From contig JAHLLD010000008.1 of the NCBI GenBank assembly GCA_020444325.1, positions 151,343 to 215,342 of the forward strand: 64,000 nt of DNA. The letters are read 5' to 3'. Both the position numbers and the translations under genes were made by a program. Below the pieces are notes generated by a model. The model did not search any database and had not been told where the DNA came from. It worked only from the letters and a program-made list of their open reading frames with translations. This DNA is from a bacterium. Its GTDB lineage: Bacteria; Bacteroidota; Ignavibacteria; SZUA-365. Position 1 is the stretch's first letter; each line of letters opens with the position of its first letter. This document shows, piece by piece, positions 1 through 8,444 of this stretch.

Positions 1-337
1 CGTCGAGAACGCTGTCCGCGTAAAGCAGAATATCAATGTCAATGATACGCGGCCCGTTCTTGCGCGTCGAAACGCGTCCCATACGAAGCTCGATATCCTT
101 TACTGCTCTGAGCAGCTCGGCCGGTGCAAGCGTGGTGCGAATTTCCGCCGCTGCGTTGTAGAAGGGGTCCTGGTCGGGTTCGCCCCAGGGCTCCGTTTCA
201 TAAATGCTGGACGCCTGTTCGATCTCGGTACCTTCGAGCTGTGCGATCAGCGTCAGCGCCAGTCGCAGGTAGCCCTTGCGATCGCCGATATTCGATCCGA
301 GACCGAGAAAGACCCTTGTGGGGTCAGCGATGCTCAT
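1..337 (-). CDS. folK: 2-amino-4-hydroxy-6-hydroxymethyldihydropteridine pyrophosphokinase, 3' end cut by window edge
   Basis: HPPK transfers pyrophosphate from ATP to 6-hydroxymethyl-dihydropterin in folate synthesis, in the cytoplasm. Reading the minus strand from the ATG at 337 gives MSIADPTRVFLGLGSNIGDR, the family's N-terminal LGSNxGDR signature, followed by the ETEPWG segment and, close to the left edge, GPRIIDIDILLYAD, the HPPK signature that carries the metal-binding Asp pair. About 112 codons are in the window; the family is about 160 residues, so the C-terminus lies outside. The start overlaps the folB stop by 14 bases, which fits a folB-folK operon. Identification is by motif and neighbour and is firm. 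Confidence 0.93.
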   Translation of the reverse strand, partial: MSIADPTRVFLGLGSNIGDRKGYLRLALTLIAQLEGTEIEQASSIYETEPWGEPDQDPFYNAAAEIRTTLAPAELLRAVKDIELRMGRVSTRKNGPRIIDIDILLYADSVLD

Positions 338-692
338 TGACTTCAATTTCCACGCAATCAATGACGCCTTTGATGGGAACGCCGGGTTTGCGTACGCGCA
401 CCACGACGCCGCGAACTTCCACGAATTCCGCAAGGATGGCATCCGCGATGCGTTTCCCGACGGTCTCTATCAATTTATGCGTCTGTTTCGTGACAATGTC
501 TTCGATCAGATTGTATACAGCCTCGTAATTCACCGTGCGTTCGAGGCTGTCACTTTCCGCCGCGGAAGTAATGTCTGTTTCCATGTCCACATCGATGTGG
601 AAGCGTCCCCCGAGGTGGCGCTCCTCATGGTGATTGCCATGGTAGCCGTAAAACACTGCGTTGTGAAGCCGTATGAAGTGCTTCTTTTCCAT
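324..692 (-). CDS. folB: dihydroneopterin aldolase
   Basis: FolB converts 7,8-dihydroneopterin to 6-hydroxymethyl-dihydropterin plus glycolaldehyde, the step immediately before FolK. The 122-residue length is normal for the family. Visible landmarks are the N-terminal strand IRLHNAVFYGYHG (the family's GxxGxxxxE region), GGRFHIDVDMETD, and the central NYEAVYNLIEDIV helix, whose family equivalent carries a Tyr. The C-terminal strand VRVRKPGVPIKGVIDCVEIEV is typical. It sits 39 bases downstream of the gltX stop and overlaps folK by 14 bases, so folB-folK look translationally linked and may be transcribed with gltX. Confidence 0.93.
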   Translation of the reverse strand: MEKKHFIRLHNAVFYGYHGNHHEERHLGGRFHIDVDMETDITSAAESDSLERTVNYEAVYNLIEDIVTKQTHKLIETVGKRIADAILAEFVEVRGVVVRVRKPGVPIKGVIDCVEIEVNEHR

Positions 693-731
693 TATCTCAA
701 ACTACTGTATTGACGTATCACAGGCAAACAA

Positions 732-2156
732 TCAGGGGGCAGGGACATGGATTTGCTCCAACGCCCGGTGCAGCCGCCGCAGGCAGGTTTCACGTCCCAG
801 CACTTCCATCATATCGAACAGACTCGGTGATGCCGTGCTGCCGGTCAGGGCGAGGCGGATGGGGTGAATGAGCTTTCCTGCCCCCATCTCGAGTTCCTCG
901 GCATGGGCCCGGATGAGTTCTTCAAGTGCCGCGGCAGTGAATGCGCATTCTTCGAGTTTCGGAAGCAGGGAAGTGAGGGTGGCCGGAGTGTCGGCTTTCC
1001 ACCGTTTGCTCACACCGGCTTCGTCGTATTCTTCCGGATCGCGGTAAAAATACATGCCGTTCGTGAAGAAGTCCGGCAGCAATGCCATGCGCTCTTTCAT
1101 CAGCGGGACAATGGGAGTGAAATCCTCACGCGCGACGTCGTCGAGCGAATCAGGGCGGTGACGCAGAATGCGATCGAGCAGTTCCCTGTCGTTGAGCAGG
1201 CGAATGTGCTGTCCGTTCATCCACATCAGTTTCTCTTCGTCAAAGACGGAGCTTTTCTTGAGCACGCGGCGGATATCGAAGGCTTCCACCAGTTCTTCGC
1301 GTGAGAGCACTTCGCGATCGTCACCGGGCGACCAACCGAGAAGGGCCAGGAAATTGAACATGGCTTCGGGAAGGTAGCCGCGCTGCTGAAATTCCCCGAC
1401 GGAGGTGGCGCCATGCCGTTTCGACAGCCGCTTTTTATCCCCGCCAAGTATCAGGGGGAGATGGCCGAACTGCGGGGTCTCATAATCCAGTGCGTGATAC
1501 AGCATCACCTGCTTCGGCGTGTTGGAAAGATGGTCGTCGCCGCGCAGCACATGCGTGATCCCCATGTCATGGTCGTCGACCACGACCGCGACCATATATG
1601 TCGGCGAACCGTCCGAACGAAGCAGCACGAAATCGTCGATTTCCTCGTTGCTGAAAGAGGTTTCGTCATGGACGATGTCATTGAACACCGTGCGGCCGTC
1701 AGGGACGTGGAAACGCAGTACTTTCGGGGTCCCGGAGGCTTCCTTTTCCGCACGCTCTTCCGGCGTAAGATGTCGGCAATGTCCGTCATACAGGAACGCG
1801 CCGCCCGCGGCTTCCGCAGCCGCACGCTTCGCGTCAAGATCTTCGCTGCTGCAATAGCACCAGTACGCCCGGTTTTCCGCGAGCAGTCGGAGGCATTCTT
1901 CCCGATGGCGTTCGGCACGGGTGGACTGCAGCACGGGTTCCTCATCCCATTCAACGCCCAGCCAGTGCAATCCCCCGAGAATTTCCCGCGTCATTTCCTC
2001 GCTGCTCCGCTGCCGGTCTGTGTCCTCGATGCGCAGGAGAAAACGTCCCCCGGCACTGCGGGCGAACAGCCAGTTGAAAATTGCGGTGCGCGCGCCGCCC
2101 ACATGCAGATAGCCAGTGGGACTCGGTGCGAAACGGACGGTCATACGTGGTGTCAT
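732..2156 (-). CDS. gltX: glutamyl-tRNA synthetase
   Basis: This class I aminoacyl-tRNA synthetase charges tRNA-Glu, and tRNA-Gln too in organisms that use the amidotransferase route. At 474 residues it has normal bacterial length. Near the N-terminus RFAPSPTGYLHVGGAR holds the HIGH-type ATP motif, here in the HVGG form; GGDKKRLSKRHGATSV near residue 240 is the KMSKS loop; the C-terminal helical anticodon-binding region follows. The ATG at 2156 is used; a second Met four codons in (MTVRFAP) is an equally possible start. The gene lies downstream of three 33-bp-spaced palindromes, so it is the most obvious target of whatever binds them. folB and folK follow on the same strand. Confidence 0.96.
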   Translation of the reverse strand: MTPRMTVRFAPSPTGYLHVGGARTAIFNWLFARSAGGRFLLRIEDTDRQRSSEEMTREILGGLHWLGVEWDEEPVLQSTRAERHREECLRLLAENRAYWCYCSSEDLDAKRAAAEAAGGAFLYDGHCRHLTPEERAEKEASGTPKVLRFHVPDGRTVFNDIVHDETSFSNEEIDDFVLLRSDGSPTYMVAVVVDDHDMGITHVLRGDDHLSNTPKQVMLYHALDYETPQFGHLPLILGGDKKRLSKRHGATSVGEFQQRGYLPEAMFNFLALLGWSPGDDREVLSREELVEAFDIRRVLKKSSVFDEEKLMWMNGQHIRLLNDRELLDRILRHRPDSLDDVAREDFTPIVPLMKERMALLPDFFTNGMYFYRDPEEYDEAGVSKRWKADTPATLTSLLPKLEECAFTAAALEELIRAHAEELEMGAGKLIHPIRLALTGSTASPSLFDMMEVLGRETCLRRLHRALEQIHVPAP

Positions 2157-2215
2157 GAATATTGTGTCTTTGATGATGTGATTGTCAGTGCTGGCGCCAT
2201 TCGAGCTTCCAGGAC

Positions 2216-2228
2216 GCCTCTACGAGGC
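2216..2228 (-). other. small hairpin in the gltX leader
   Basis: GCCTC-TAC-GAGGC forms a short perfect stem in the probable gltX 5' leader, between the palindrome array and the start codon. It lacks a U-run, so it is not a convincing terminator. It may simply structure the leader; attenuation is not supported by anything else seen here. Confidence 0.3.
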
Positions 2229-2241
2229 TGTGCCATACGAA

Positions 2242-2327
2242 TTATGCAGTTTCTGCATAAACCGGCGCCGTGAATTATGCAGTTTCTGCATATTGTGCCG
2301 CCCAAAAATATGCAGTTTGTGCATATT
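2242..2327. promoter_or_regulatory. array of three palindromic operator-like sites with 33-bp period
   Basis: Three near-identical dyads are centred at 2251, 2284 and 2317, exactly 33 bp apart. Copy 1 (2242-2260) has perfect 8-bp arms TTATGCAG/CTGCATAA around TTT; copy 2 (2276-2292) has arms TATGCAG/CTGCATA around TTT; copy 3 (2307-2327) has AATATGCA/TGCATATT around GTTTG. The array lies in the 188-bp gap between the M50-like gene and gltX, with centres 95, 128 and 161 bp upstream of the gltX start. Single copies of the same motif occur at 20796-20816 and 42991-43007. Conserved dyads with variable sequence between them and fixed helical spacing look like binding sites for a dimeric regulator; the regulator is unknown. 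Confidence 0.75.
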
Positions 2328-2344
2328 CCGTCCTTACGGAGCGT

Positions 2345-3034
2345 TCAATGTGACCGCGGCAGTTCTGAAGGGGAGCGCCCCGCCGTCCCGCGCCAGGCCG
2401 CACGCAGGATGAGGGAGAACACCAGAAGGGCCAGCGCACTCCAGAGCACACCCCAGACAATGGCGGGAATTCCTGTCATGCCAGCGAGTATGCTGGCGTC
2501 GGTCACCCGATCCTGCAGCGTGAGCAAGTCCTCCTTGACATCGACGAGCGCGTAGAGGCAGCTCATGGCGCCGAGGTATTGTACGGTCAGCTGAAGCCAG
2601 CGTTCAGGCAGCCAGCGTGCCGCGGCGAGCAATGCGCTCCCTGCCAGCAGGGTAAAAATAAGACCGAAGGCATTACGGACAAAGAAGGCGGCTATGAGCA
2701 GCAGGGCGGCGCCTGTGACGATGCTGACAGCGACGGCGCTGCCCCGACGCAGGCTGAGGAGGAAAATGCTGCCGCCGAGCAGCATGCTGCCGAGATATCC
2801 ACTCGATACCACGAGCCAGGGCCATCCACCCTGGGTGACCGCCATGCCGCCGATGCGCGCGTCAATCACGATATGGTCGACACTTCCGCCGGTCAGGATT
2901 GCGGCAAGGGCATGGCTGCATTCATGGAGAACCACGACGAAGAGCTTGACCGGAATGAGGATGATGGAGTCCCAGAACACGATCGACAGCACAAGCAGCG
3001 CGAGAATGCCAATAAGCTGCTTCCGCGGATTCAT
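2345..3034 (-). CDS. M50-like integral membrane zinc metalloprotease
   Basis: About 229 residues with several hydrophobic segments. In the first third, VVLHECSHALAAILTGG carries the HExxH zinc motif (HECSH) inside a membrane helix, as in M50B-like (site-2 protease related) proteins. No PDZ domain is visible, and the usual second motif (NPxPxxxxDG) is not obvious, so a short M50B-like protein is the best fit and the substrate is unknown. The ATG at 3034 shares its A with the polA stop (TGATG), implying translational coupling; an in-frame TTG one codon earlier is a less likely start. The pairing with polA is odd functionally and may only reflect operon packing. Confidence 0.75.
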   Translation of the reverse strand: MNPRKQLIGILALLVLSIVFWDSIILIPVKLFVVVLHECSHALAAILTGGSVDHIVIDARIGGMAVTQGGWPWLVVSSGYLGSMLLGGSIFLLSLRRGSAVAVSIVTGAALLLIAAFFVRNAFGLIFTLLAGSALLAAARWLPERWLQLTVQYLGAMSCLYALVDVKEDLLTLQDRVTDASILAGMTGIPAIVWGVLWSALALLVFSLILRAAWRGTAGRSPSELPRSH

Positions 3035-5733
3035 CAATGTGCCTCCAGCCAGGTCGTTCCCGTGCCTGCTTCGACGTCGATGGGCACGCGGAGGTCGAGC
3101 GCGTTGCGCATCAGGTCTACCACGAGGGTGCGGACTTCCTCGACTTCTGCCTCCGGGACTTCAAACACCAGTTCGTCATGCACCTGCATGATCATAGTGC
3201 TCATGAGTTCACGTCTGCGCATTTCTGCTTCGATATTGATCATGGCAATTTTAATCATGTCGGCTGCACTGCCCTGGATGGGGGCGTTGATGGCGGTGCG
3301 CTCGGCGAACATGCGCACGTTCCGGTTTTTCGCGTTGATGTCAGGGATGTAGCGTCGGCGTCCCCGCATCGTCTCCACGTAGCCGTGCTCCTTTGCGAAG
3401 CCGATGGTGCTGGCGATGTAGTCGTTGATACGTGGGTACTTCTCGAAATAGCGGTCGATCAGTTCCTTTGCATCGTTGTTGTCGATACCCAGGCGCTGTG
3501 CCAGTCCGAAGGCACTGATCCCGTAAAGAATCCCGAAATTCGTAGTTTTTGCCATGCGGCGCTGGTCGGGAGTGACATCCCCGGCGGAGACATCGAAAAG
3601 ACGCATAGCCGTGCTGCTGTGGATGTCCTCGCCGCTGGCAAAGGCCTCGATCATGTGTTCATCGCCGGAAATCTCCGCGGCCAGCCGCAGCTCAATCTGG
3701 GAGTAATCTGCGGAAAGCAGAACCGCGCCGCTGTCTTCGGCGACGAAGGCCCTGCGGATTTCGCGGCCCGCCTCAGTGCGGATAGGGATATTCTGCAGGT
3801 TGGGGTCGGTGGAACTGAGCCTGCCCGTCGCGGCCACGGCCTGATTGTAGGAGGTATGCACGCGGCCCGTTTCGGGATGGATCAGGCGGGGCAGGGCATC
3901 GACGTAGGTGGATTTCAGCTTCGTCAGCTGCCGGTACTGCAGAATCTGCTCAATGATCGGATGCGTGCCGAGCAGGGATTCGAGGACGGACACATCGGTG
4001 GAATATCCCGTCTTGGTTTTCTTCCGTGCCGGAAGATTCAGCTCCTCAAAAAGAACCTGCCCGAGCTGTTTCGTGGAATTGATATTGAACTCCTCACCGG
4101 CCATCGAGTGAATTTCGCCGGTTGCATGTTCAATCTGTCCTTCCATCTCTGAAGAAATGTCCTCCAGTATCGCCGTATCGATTTTCACACCGCGATGTTC
4201 CATGCGGGTGAGGACATGGACGAGGGGAAACTCGATCTCGTCAAGCAGCTTTTCCTGTCCCGTTTCCTGAATCTCTCCGCGCAGCGCGGCTGCAAGCTGC
4301 AGCGTAATATCCGCATCTTCGGTGGCGTACGGCGCCACATCTTCGAGCGGGATGTCGGCCATGGATTTCTGATCCTTACCCTTCCCGATCAGCGTCGTGA
4401 TGGATACGGGCCGGTACTGCAGATGCTGCAGCGCCAGGGCGTCCATGGAATGATCCCCTTCCGGACGATGGATGTACGCGGCGAGCATGGTGTCGTACAG
4501 CGGCTGCATGCTTTCGACACCGTATTTGCGCAGCACGAGGAGGTCAAATTTCAGGTTCTGTCCGATGACCGTCTGCGTGCCGCTGAACAGAGGGCGCACG
4601 GCCTCGAGTACTTCGTCACGACTGAGCTCAGCGTTGACCGGGACATACCAGCCGTGATGGGGACGCACGGAAAAGGAGAGTCCGACCAGCTCCGACAGCA
4701 TCGGATTGGTGCCACTGGTTTCCGTATCGAAACAGAACTCATCGGCGGCCGCAATCTCCTTCACCATCGCCTGCAGGGCGCCGGTATCCGTCACCGTGAT
4801 GTATTCATGCTCCACGCTTTCGATATCCCGCAGGCCGATACTCCCACCTGCGCTTTCGCCGTCGCTTTCCTCATCGAGTCTGTCGAGGAATCGTTTGAGC
4901 TCCAGTTCCGTGTACAGTTCACGCAGCCGCGCACTGTCCTTCACCGTAAAGCGCAGATCCATGGGATCGACCTCGACAGGGACATCGATATCGATTGTCA
5001 CGAGTTCGCGGGAGAGCATGGCCTCTTCCTGCTGCTCGGAGAGCTTCTTGTGCACGCCTTTTTTCGTCACTTCGTCGAGGCGCTCGTAGAGGGCCGGAAT
5101 GGAGCCGAACTGCTGCACGAGGGGAATCGCGGTTTTCTCACCGATGCCCCGAACGCCCGGAATGTTGTCAGACTGGTCGCCCATGAGTCCGAGGACGTCT
5201 ATCACCTGCTCTGGCGCAACACCAAACTTTTCCTTCACGCCTGCGATATCGATGATGTCATAGCTGTCCCCCGCCTTTCCCGGTTTGTAAAGCACAATAT
5301 TCTCTGTCACCAGCTGCATGAAATCCTTGTCCGGCGTCACCAGGCAGCAGAACAGTTTTTCCTTCTCGGCCCGGCGCGCGAGTGTGCCGATGATGTCATC
5401 CGCTTCGTAACCCGGCATTTCGAGCACGGGAATCTGGTACGCTTCGACAACCTGTTTGAGGTAGGGGAGCTGCTCTACCATGTCATCAGGCATTTTCTCC
5501 CGCGTGGCCTTGTATTCCGGATAGCGTTTGTGACGGAAGGTCGGTGCGGCGGTGTCGAAGGCGACGGCGATGTGCTCCGGCTTCTCGTCGGTCAGGATTT
5601 TCTCCAGCGTGCTGACGAACCCGTAGATCGCGCTGGTGTTCATTCCCTTCGAATTTATCAGGGGACGATTGATGAACGCGAAATACGCACGGTAGGCGAT
5701 GGCCATGCCATCAAGTATGAAGAAGCGTTCCAT
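3034..5733 (-). CDS. polA: DNA polymerase I
   Basis: Full-length Pol I of 899 residues for replication primer removal and repair synthesis. The N-terminal 5'-3' nuclease domain (about residues 1-300) starts RFFILDGMAIAYRAYFAF and includes the Asp-rich segments YEADDIIGTLA and GLMGDQSDNIPGVRGIG. The central 3'-5' proofreading domain keeps FDTETSGTNP, so it is probably active. The polymerase domain has motif A LSADYSQIELR, motif B RRMAKTTNFGILYG and motif C MQVHDELVFEV. I chose ATG 5733 because the family begins at this point; the reading frame stays open 50 codons further upstream without homology. The stop overlaps the protease start by one base. The divergent barrel gene begins 165 bp away. 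Confidence 0.97.
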   Translation of the reverse strand: MERFFILDGMAIAYRAYFAFINRPLINSKGMNTSAIYGFVSTLEKILTDEKPEHIAVAFDTAAPTFRHKRYPEYKATREKMPDDMVEQLPYLKQVVEAYQIPVLEMPGYEADDIIGTLARRAEKEKLFCCLVTPDKDFMQLVTENIVLYKPGKAGDSYDIIDIAGVKEKFGVAPEQVIDVLGLMGDQSDNIPGVRGIGEKTAIPLVQQFGSIPALYERLDEVTKKGVHKKLSEQQEEAMLSRELVTIDIDVPVEVDPMDLRFTVKDSARLRELYTELELKRFLDRLDEESDGESAGGSIGLRDIESVEHEYITVTDTGALQAMVKEIAAADEFCFDTETSGTNPMLSELVGLSFSVRPHHGWYVPVNAELSRDEVLEAVRPLFSGTQTVIGQNLKFDLLVLRKYGVESMQPLYDTMLAAYIHRPEGDHSMDALALQHLQYRPVSITTLIGKGKDQKSMADIPLEDVAPYATEDADITLQLAAALRGEIQETGQEKLLDEIEFPLVHVLTRMEHRGVKIDTAILEDISSEMEGQIEHATGEIHSMAGEEFNINSTKQLGQVLFEELNLPARKKTKTGYSTDVSVLESLLGTHPIIEQILQYRQLTKLKSTYVDALPRLIHPETGRVHTSYNQAVAATGRLSSTDPNLQNIPIRTEAGREIRRAFVAEDSGAVLLSADYSQIELRLAAEISGDEHMIEAFASGEDIHSSTAMRLFDVSAGDVTPDQRRMAKTTNFGILYGISAFGLAQRLGIDNNDAKELIDRYFEKYPRINDYIASTIGFAKEHGYVETMRGRRRYIPDINAKNRNVRMFAERTAINAPIQGSAADMIKIAMINIEAEMRRRELMSTMIMQVHDELVFEVPEAEVEEVRTLVVDLMRNALDLRVPIDVEAGTGTTWLEAH

Positions 5734-5897
5734 GATCTCTCTGTAACGATGAGGTGAAACATGAATAATACTGAATGCGGGCGCAATAATGAAGGAGCGC
5801 TCCATGATCACCGTGCCTGCTGGCGGCGGCGGGATGCACGCATCCGGTTCACAGGGATGGGCTTCCGTTTCGCACAAAATCAAAGTAATTTCCAGTC

Positions 5898-6605
5898 ATG
5901 AAGCTTTTGCGAAGTATACTGCTTCCCGGCCTCCTGCTGTTGATCGGAGTGCGCAGCACACCTGCACAGAGTGCGGAGGAATGGCTGTATTTCCCTGCTG
6001 CCGGTGCGGCAGGGGAGCTGCGTGGTGCTGTCGGACTCCGCATGCTTACACTGCCGCAGGATGTCGTCGAGGAGGAAATCAACAAGGCGCCGTCGCTCGA
6101 CGTACGCGGGACGCTTGGACTGTCGCATGGTGTGGATCTCACAGGGGAGGCGATTCTGCAGTATGTGACCAATCAGTTTCGCCTCGGTGCCCGGTGGTCC
6201 TGCGATCTCGGTGTCGTTTCGGCTGCGGCGGGGTACGATGTCGCGCTCTGGTTCGGTTTCGTGGATTTCGAAGGCTTCGATAACCGGGCAAACGGCTGGA
6301 CGCACTACCCGTATATCTCTGTGGGACGCCGTACAGGTGACATCGGGGTGACGGTACGCGGTGAGGCAATCTGGCTGCAGGCAGTGCGCAGTTTTGCCGG
6401 TGACAATGAGGTGCGGAATACGGGCAACCGTCTCGCCGGCCTGGCCGCCACGGCCATACTCGAACAACCGTTTTGGAAAAACACCCACGCCCTGCTCGGT
6501 GTCCGGCTGGCATGGACAGATTTCCATTACCAGTCCTGGTTCGCCTTCTCCACATTCAAGCGAAAACTCCTGTATTCTGAACTGATTTTCGGCATTCTTC
6601 TGTGA
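5898..6605 (+). CDS. predicted outer-membrane beta-barrel protein
   Basis: The 235-residue product has a clear Sec signal peptide (MKLLRSILLPGLLLLIGVRSTPAQS, cleavage around residue 24), then alternating polar/hydrophobic strands rich in Gly and aromatics (for example LGARWSCDLGVVSAAAGYDVALWFGFVDF and GDIGVTVRGEAIWLQAV), ending in a hydrophobic strand LLYSELIFGILL. This pattern is typical of small outer-membrane barrels. I do not recognise a named family. It is the first gene of a three-gene cassette: its TGA overlaps the GTG start of the phosphodiesterase lipoprotein by four bases. Confidence 0.75.
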   Translation: MKLLRSILLPGLLLLIGVRSTPAQSAEEWLYFPAAGAAGELRGAVGLRMLTLPQDVVEEEINKAPSLDVRGTLGLSHGVDLTGEAILQYVTNQFRLGARWSCDLGVVSAAAGYDVALWFGFVDFEGFDNRANGWTHYPYISVGRRTGDIGVTVRGEAIWLQAVRSFAGDNEVRNTGNRLAGLAATAILEQPFWKNTHALLGVRLAWTDFHYQSWFAFSTFKRKLLYSELIFGILL

Positions 6606-7846
6606 TACGCTCCCTGCTGATCATACTGGCATCCTGCTGTCTGCTCTCCTGTACGGAGGATGCGGAATCCGTCATCATCCCTGACTTCGATCCTTCAGGC
6701 AGCCTGGCGGGAATGACGCGCCTGAGCGAAGCGACCATGATGGCCATGGAAGGCGTGTATGCCGTGACGGACGGGGAACAATTTCTCGGGGATGAGATTG
6801 TGCTGAAATATGGCGGCGGGGGACTGTCGGTATTCACCGGTCGCGATGCCACGTACTGCTTCCTGGAAAGCGGGGCTGTCGATTCCACACTTACCCTTGC
6901 AGGATACTGGCGCAGGCTGGTCAACACCGAAACTGGTGTTCTGCAGCTCACCATAGCACCGGAACAGGGAGGCGGTATGCTGCAGAGAGGACAGCGACCC
7001 CGACAGGGGCAGGTGGTGGCCCGTGGGCAGTTTAACACGAGTAGCGGACAGAGTGGACGCGACATCACGCTTGTCTGGCAGCGTCCCGTACATGAGGAAA
7101 GCACCCCCTTTCTCATCCTCGCGCACCGGGCCGGAGGACGGAATTCGGACCTGCTTCCGGCATCGGAAAACTCGGCGGAACTCGTGCGCCTCGCGGAACG
7201 CTTCGGCGCAAACGGTGTGGAAATCGACGTGCAGCTTACCAGCGACGGCGTACCCGTCATTTATCACGATGAAAAACTCAATCTGCGTCTCACGCAGAAA
7301 TCCGGTCTCGTCGGGGCCATCAGCGACTATACGATAGCGCAGCTCGAAACCTTTGTGCGGCTGCGGAACGGCGAGCGCATACCCACGCTCAAGCGGATGC
7401 TCGCCACGATACTGCGTCAGACGGATCTGCGTTTTGTCTGGCTGGACAGCAAACCCTCGGTCCCACTGTCACTGCTTCGCGAGATACAGAAGAGTTATGC
7501 CGACAGCGCCCGGATATTCGGACGTGACCTGACCATCGTGATAGGACTGCCTGATGACGACAAAGTGCAGGAGCTGCTCAGGCTGACGGATTACGCCGAG
7601 GCGGATGTGCTCTGTGAGCTCAGCCTGGATCTCGTACGGCAGACACAGGCGGAGTTCTGGGCGCCGCGATGGACGTTGGGGACACAGAATGCAGCGGTGC
7701 AGGAGATGCAGGGGGAAGGAAGAAAGGTCCTGGTATGGACACTGGACGATGCGAAATTTATTGAAGCATATCTGCGGGATGGGAATTTCAACGGGATGCT
7801 GACAAATTATCCTTCCCTCGTCGCATATTATTACTACAGGCAATGA
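6602..7846 (+). CDS. glycerophosphodiester phosphodiesterase lipoprotein
   Basis: The product has 414 residues. The N-terminus MIRSLLIILASCCLLSC is a lipoprotein signal with Cys at residue 17. Residues of about 20-165 form a region I cannot assign. The C-terminal GDPD domain begins LAHRAGGRNSDLLPASENS (catalytic His-Arg and the Glu of the PENS-like motif) and continues GANGVEIDVQLTSDGVPVIYHDEKLN (metal-binding ExD and catalytic His); EIQK and VWTLDD segments near the end match the TIM-barrel family. It likely hydrolyses deacylated phospholipid head groups at the cell envelope. The GTG start overlaps the upstream TGA, and the stop overlaps the next ATG, so all three genes look translationally coupled. 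Confidence 0.88.
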   Translation: MIRSLLIILASCCLLSCTEDAESVIIPDFDPSGSLAGMTRLSEATMMAMEGVYAVTDGEQFLGDEIVLKYGGGGLSVFTGRDATYCFLESGAVDSTLTLAGYWRRLVNTETGVLQLTIAPEQGGGMLQRGQRPRQGQVVARGQFNTSSGQSGRDITLVWQRPVHEESTPFLILAHRAGGRNSDLLPASENSAELVRLAERFGANGVEIDVQLTSDGVPVIYHDEKLNLRLTQKSGLVGAISDYTIAQLETFVRLRNGERIPTLKRMLATILRQTDLRFVWLDSKPSVPLSLLREIQKSYADSARIFGRDLTIVIGLPDDDKVQELLRLTDYAEADVLCELSLDLVRQTQAEFWAPRWTLGTQNAAVQEMQGEGRKVLVWTLDDAKFIEAYLRDGNFNGMLTNYPSLVAYYYYRQ

Positions 7847-8430
7847 AACGACTTCTCGTCATAGTGCTGCTCTTGCTGTCATACAATGCATCCCACGCAC
7901 AGGAATCTGGTGACGATGACTTTTCCATCGTCCTCACTGCAGGCGGTGGTCTCGCGCATTACCTGCATGCGGTGGATATCGAAGGGGATGTACGCAAGTA
8001 TGGTGCAGCGGGACATCTGCGTCTGATGTGGCATCCCGATCATCGGCTGCGCATGGGCGTGGAAACCGGATGGACGTTCTTCTATCATTATGATATCTCC
8101 GAAGTTGACACCCCCTTTGGTCCGACCAGCGCAGCACTGACACTGACTGCCGTCCCCGTTCTGCTCGTATTCTCCATGCCAGTGCACGAGGCGGTAACAC
8201 TGTATGCCGGGACGGGAGGGTATATCGTGCGCTCACATGCGACGTCGTTCGACAATACGGTGAATGTTACATCCTTCAGCCAGGGGTGGATGGCAGCGGG
8301 GAGCTGGGAACTCGGGAAGCTGGGAGGGATTGCAATCGAATCGGAGCTGACCTGGTACGGCGCCACCGAATTCGATGACGCCGCGGTGATCCTGCAAATG
8401 CAGGCGAGTCTGCCGATTTTGCGGTGGTAA
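7843..8430 (+). CDS. small outer-membrane beta-barrel protein
   Basis: The 195-residue protein has a signal peptide MKRLLVIVLLLLSYNASHAQ (AxA-type cleavage after residue 20) and eight or so amphipathic strands with Gly/aromatic ends (FSIVLTAGGGLAHYL, AGHLRLMWHPDHRLRMGVETGWTFFYHY, VTLYAGTGGYIV), resembling the OmpW/OmpX-sized barrel fold. Its ATG overlaps the GDPD lipoprotein stop by four bases. It is convergent with xth, 14 bp away. Specific function is unknown; co-translation with a phosphodiesterase lipoprotein suggests an envelope lipid or transport role, but that is inference. Confidence 0.72.
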   Translation: MKRLLVIVLLLLSYNASHAQESGDDDFSIVLTAGGGLAHYLHAVDIEGDVRKYGAAGHLRLMWHPDHRLRMGVETGWTFFYHYDISEVDTPFGPTSAALTLTAVPVLLVFSMPVHEAVTLYAGTGGYIVRSHATSFDNTVNVTSFSQGWMAAGSWELGKLGGIAIESELTWYGATEFDDAAVILQMQASLPILRW

Positions 8431-8444
8431 GTGCCTGCGCGGCG

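Noticed and set aside
2242..2327. Could the 33-bp periodic dyads be a short CRISPR array?
   Set aside because: Units are only dyads with 14-16 bp between them, there are three, and no cas genes are present. A regulator array fits better.
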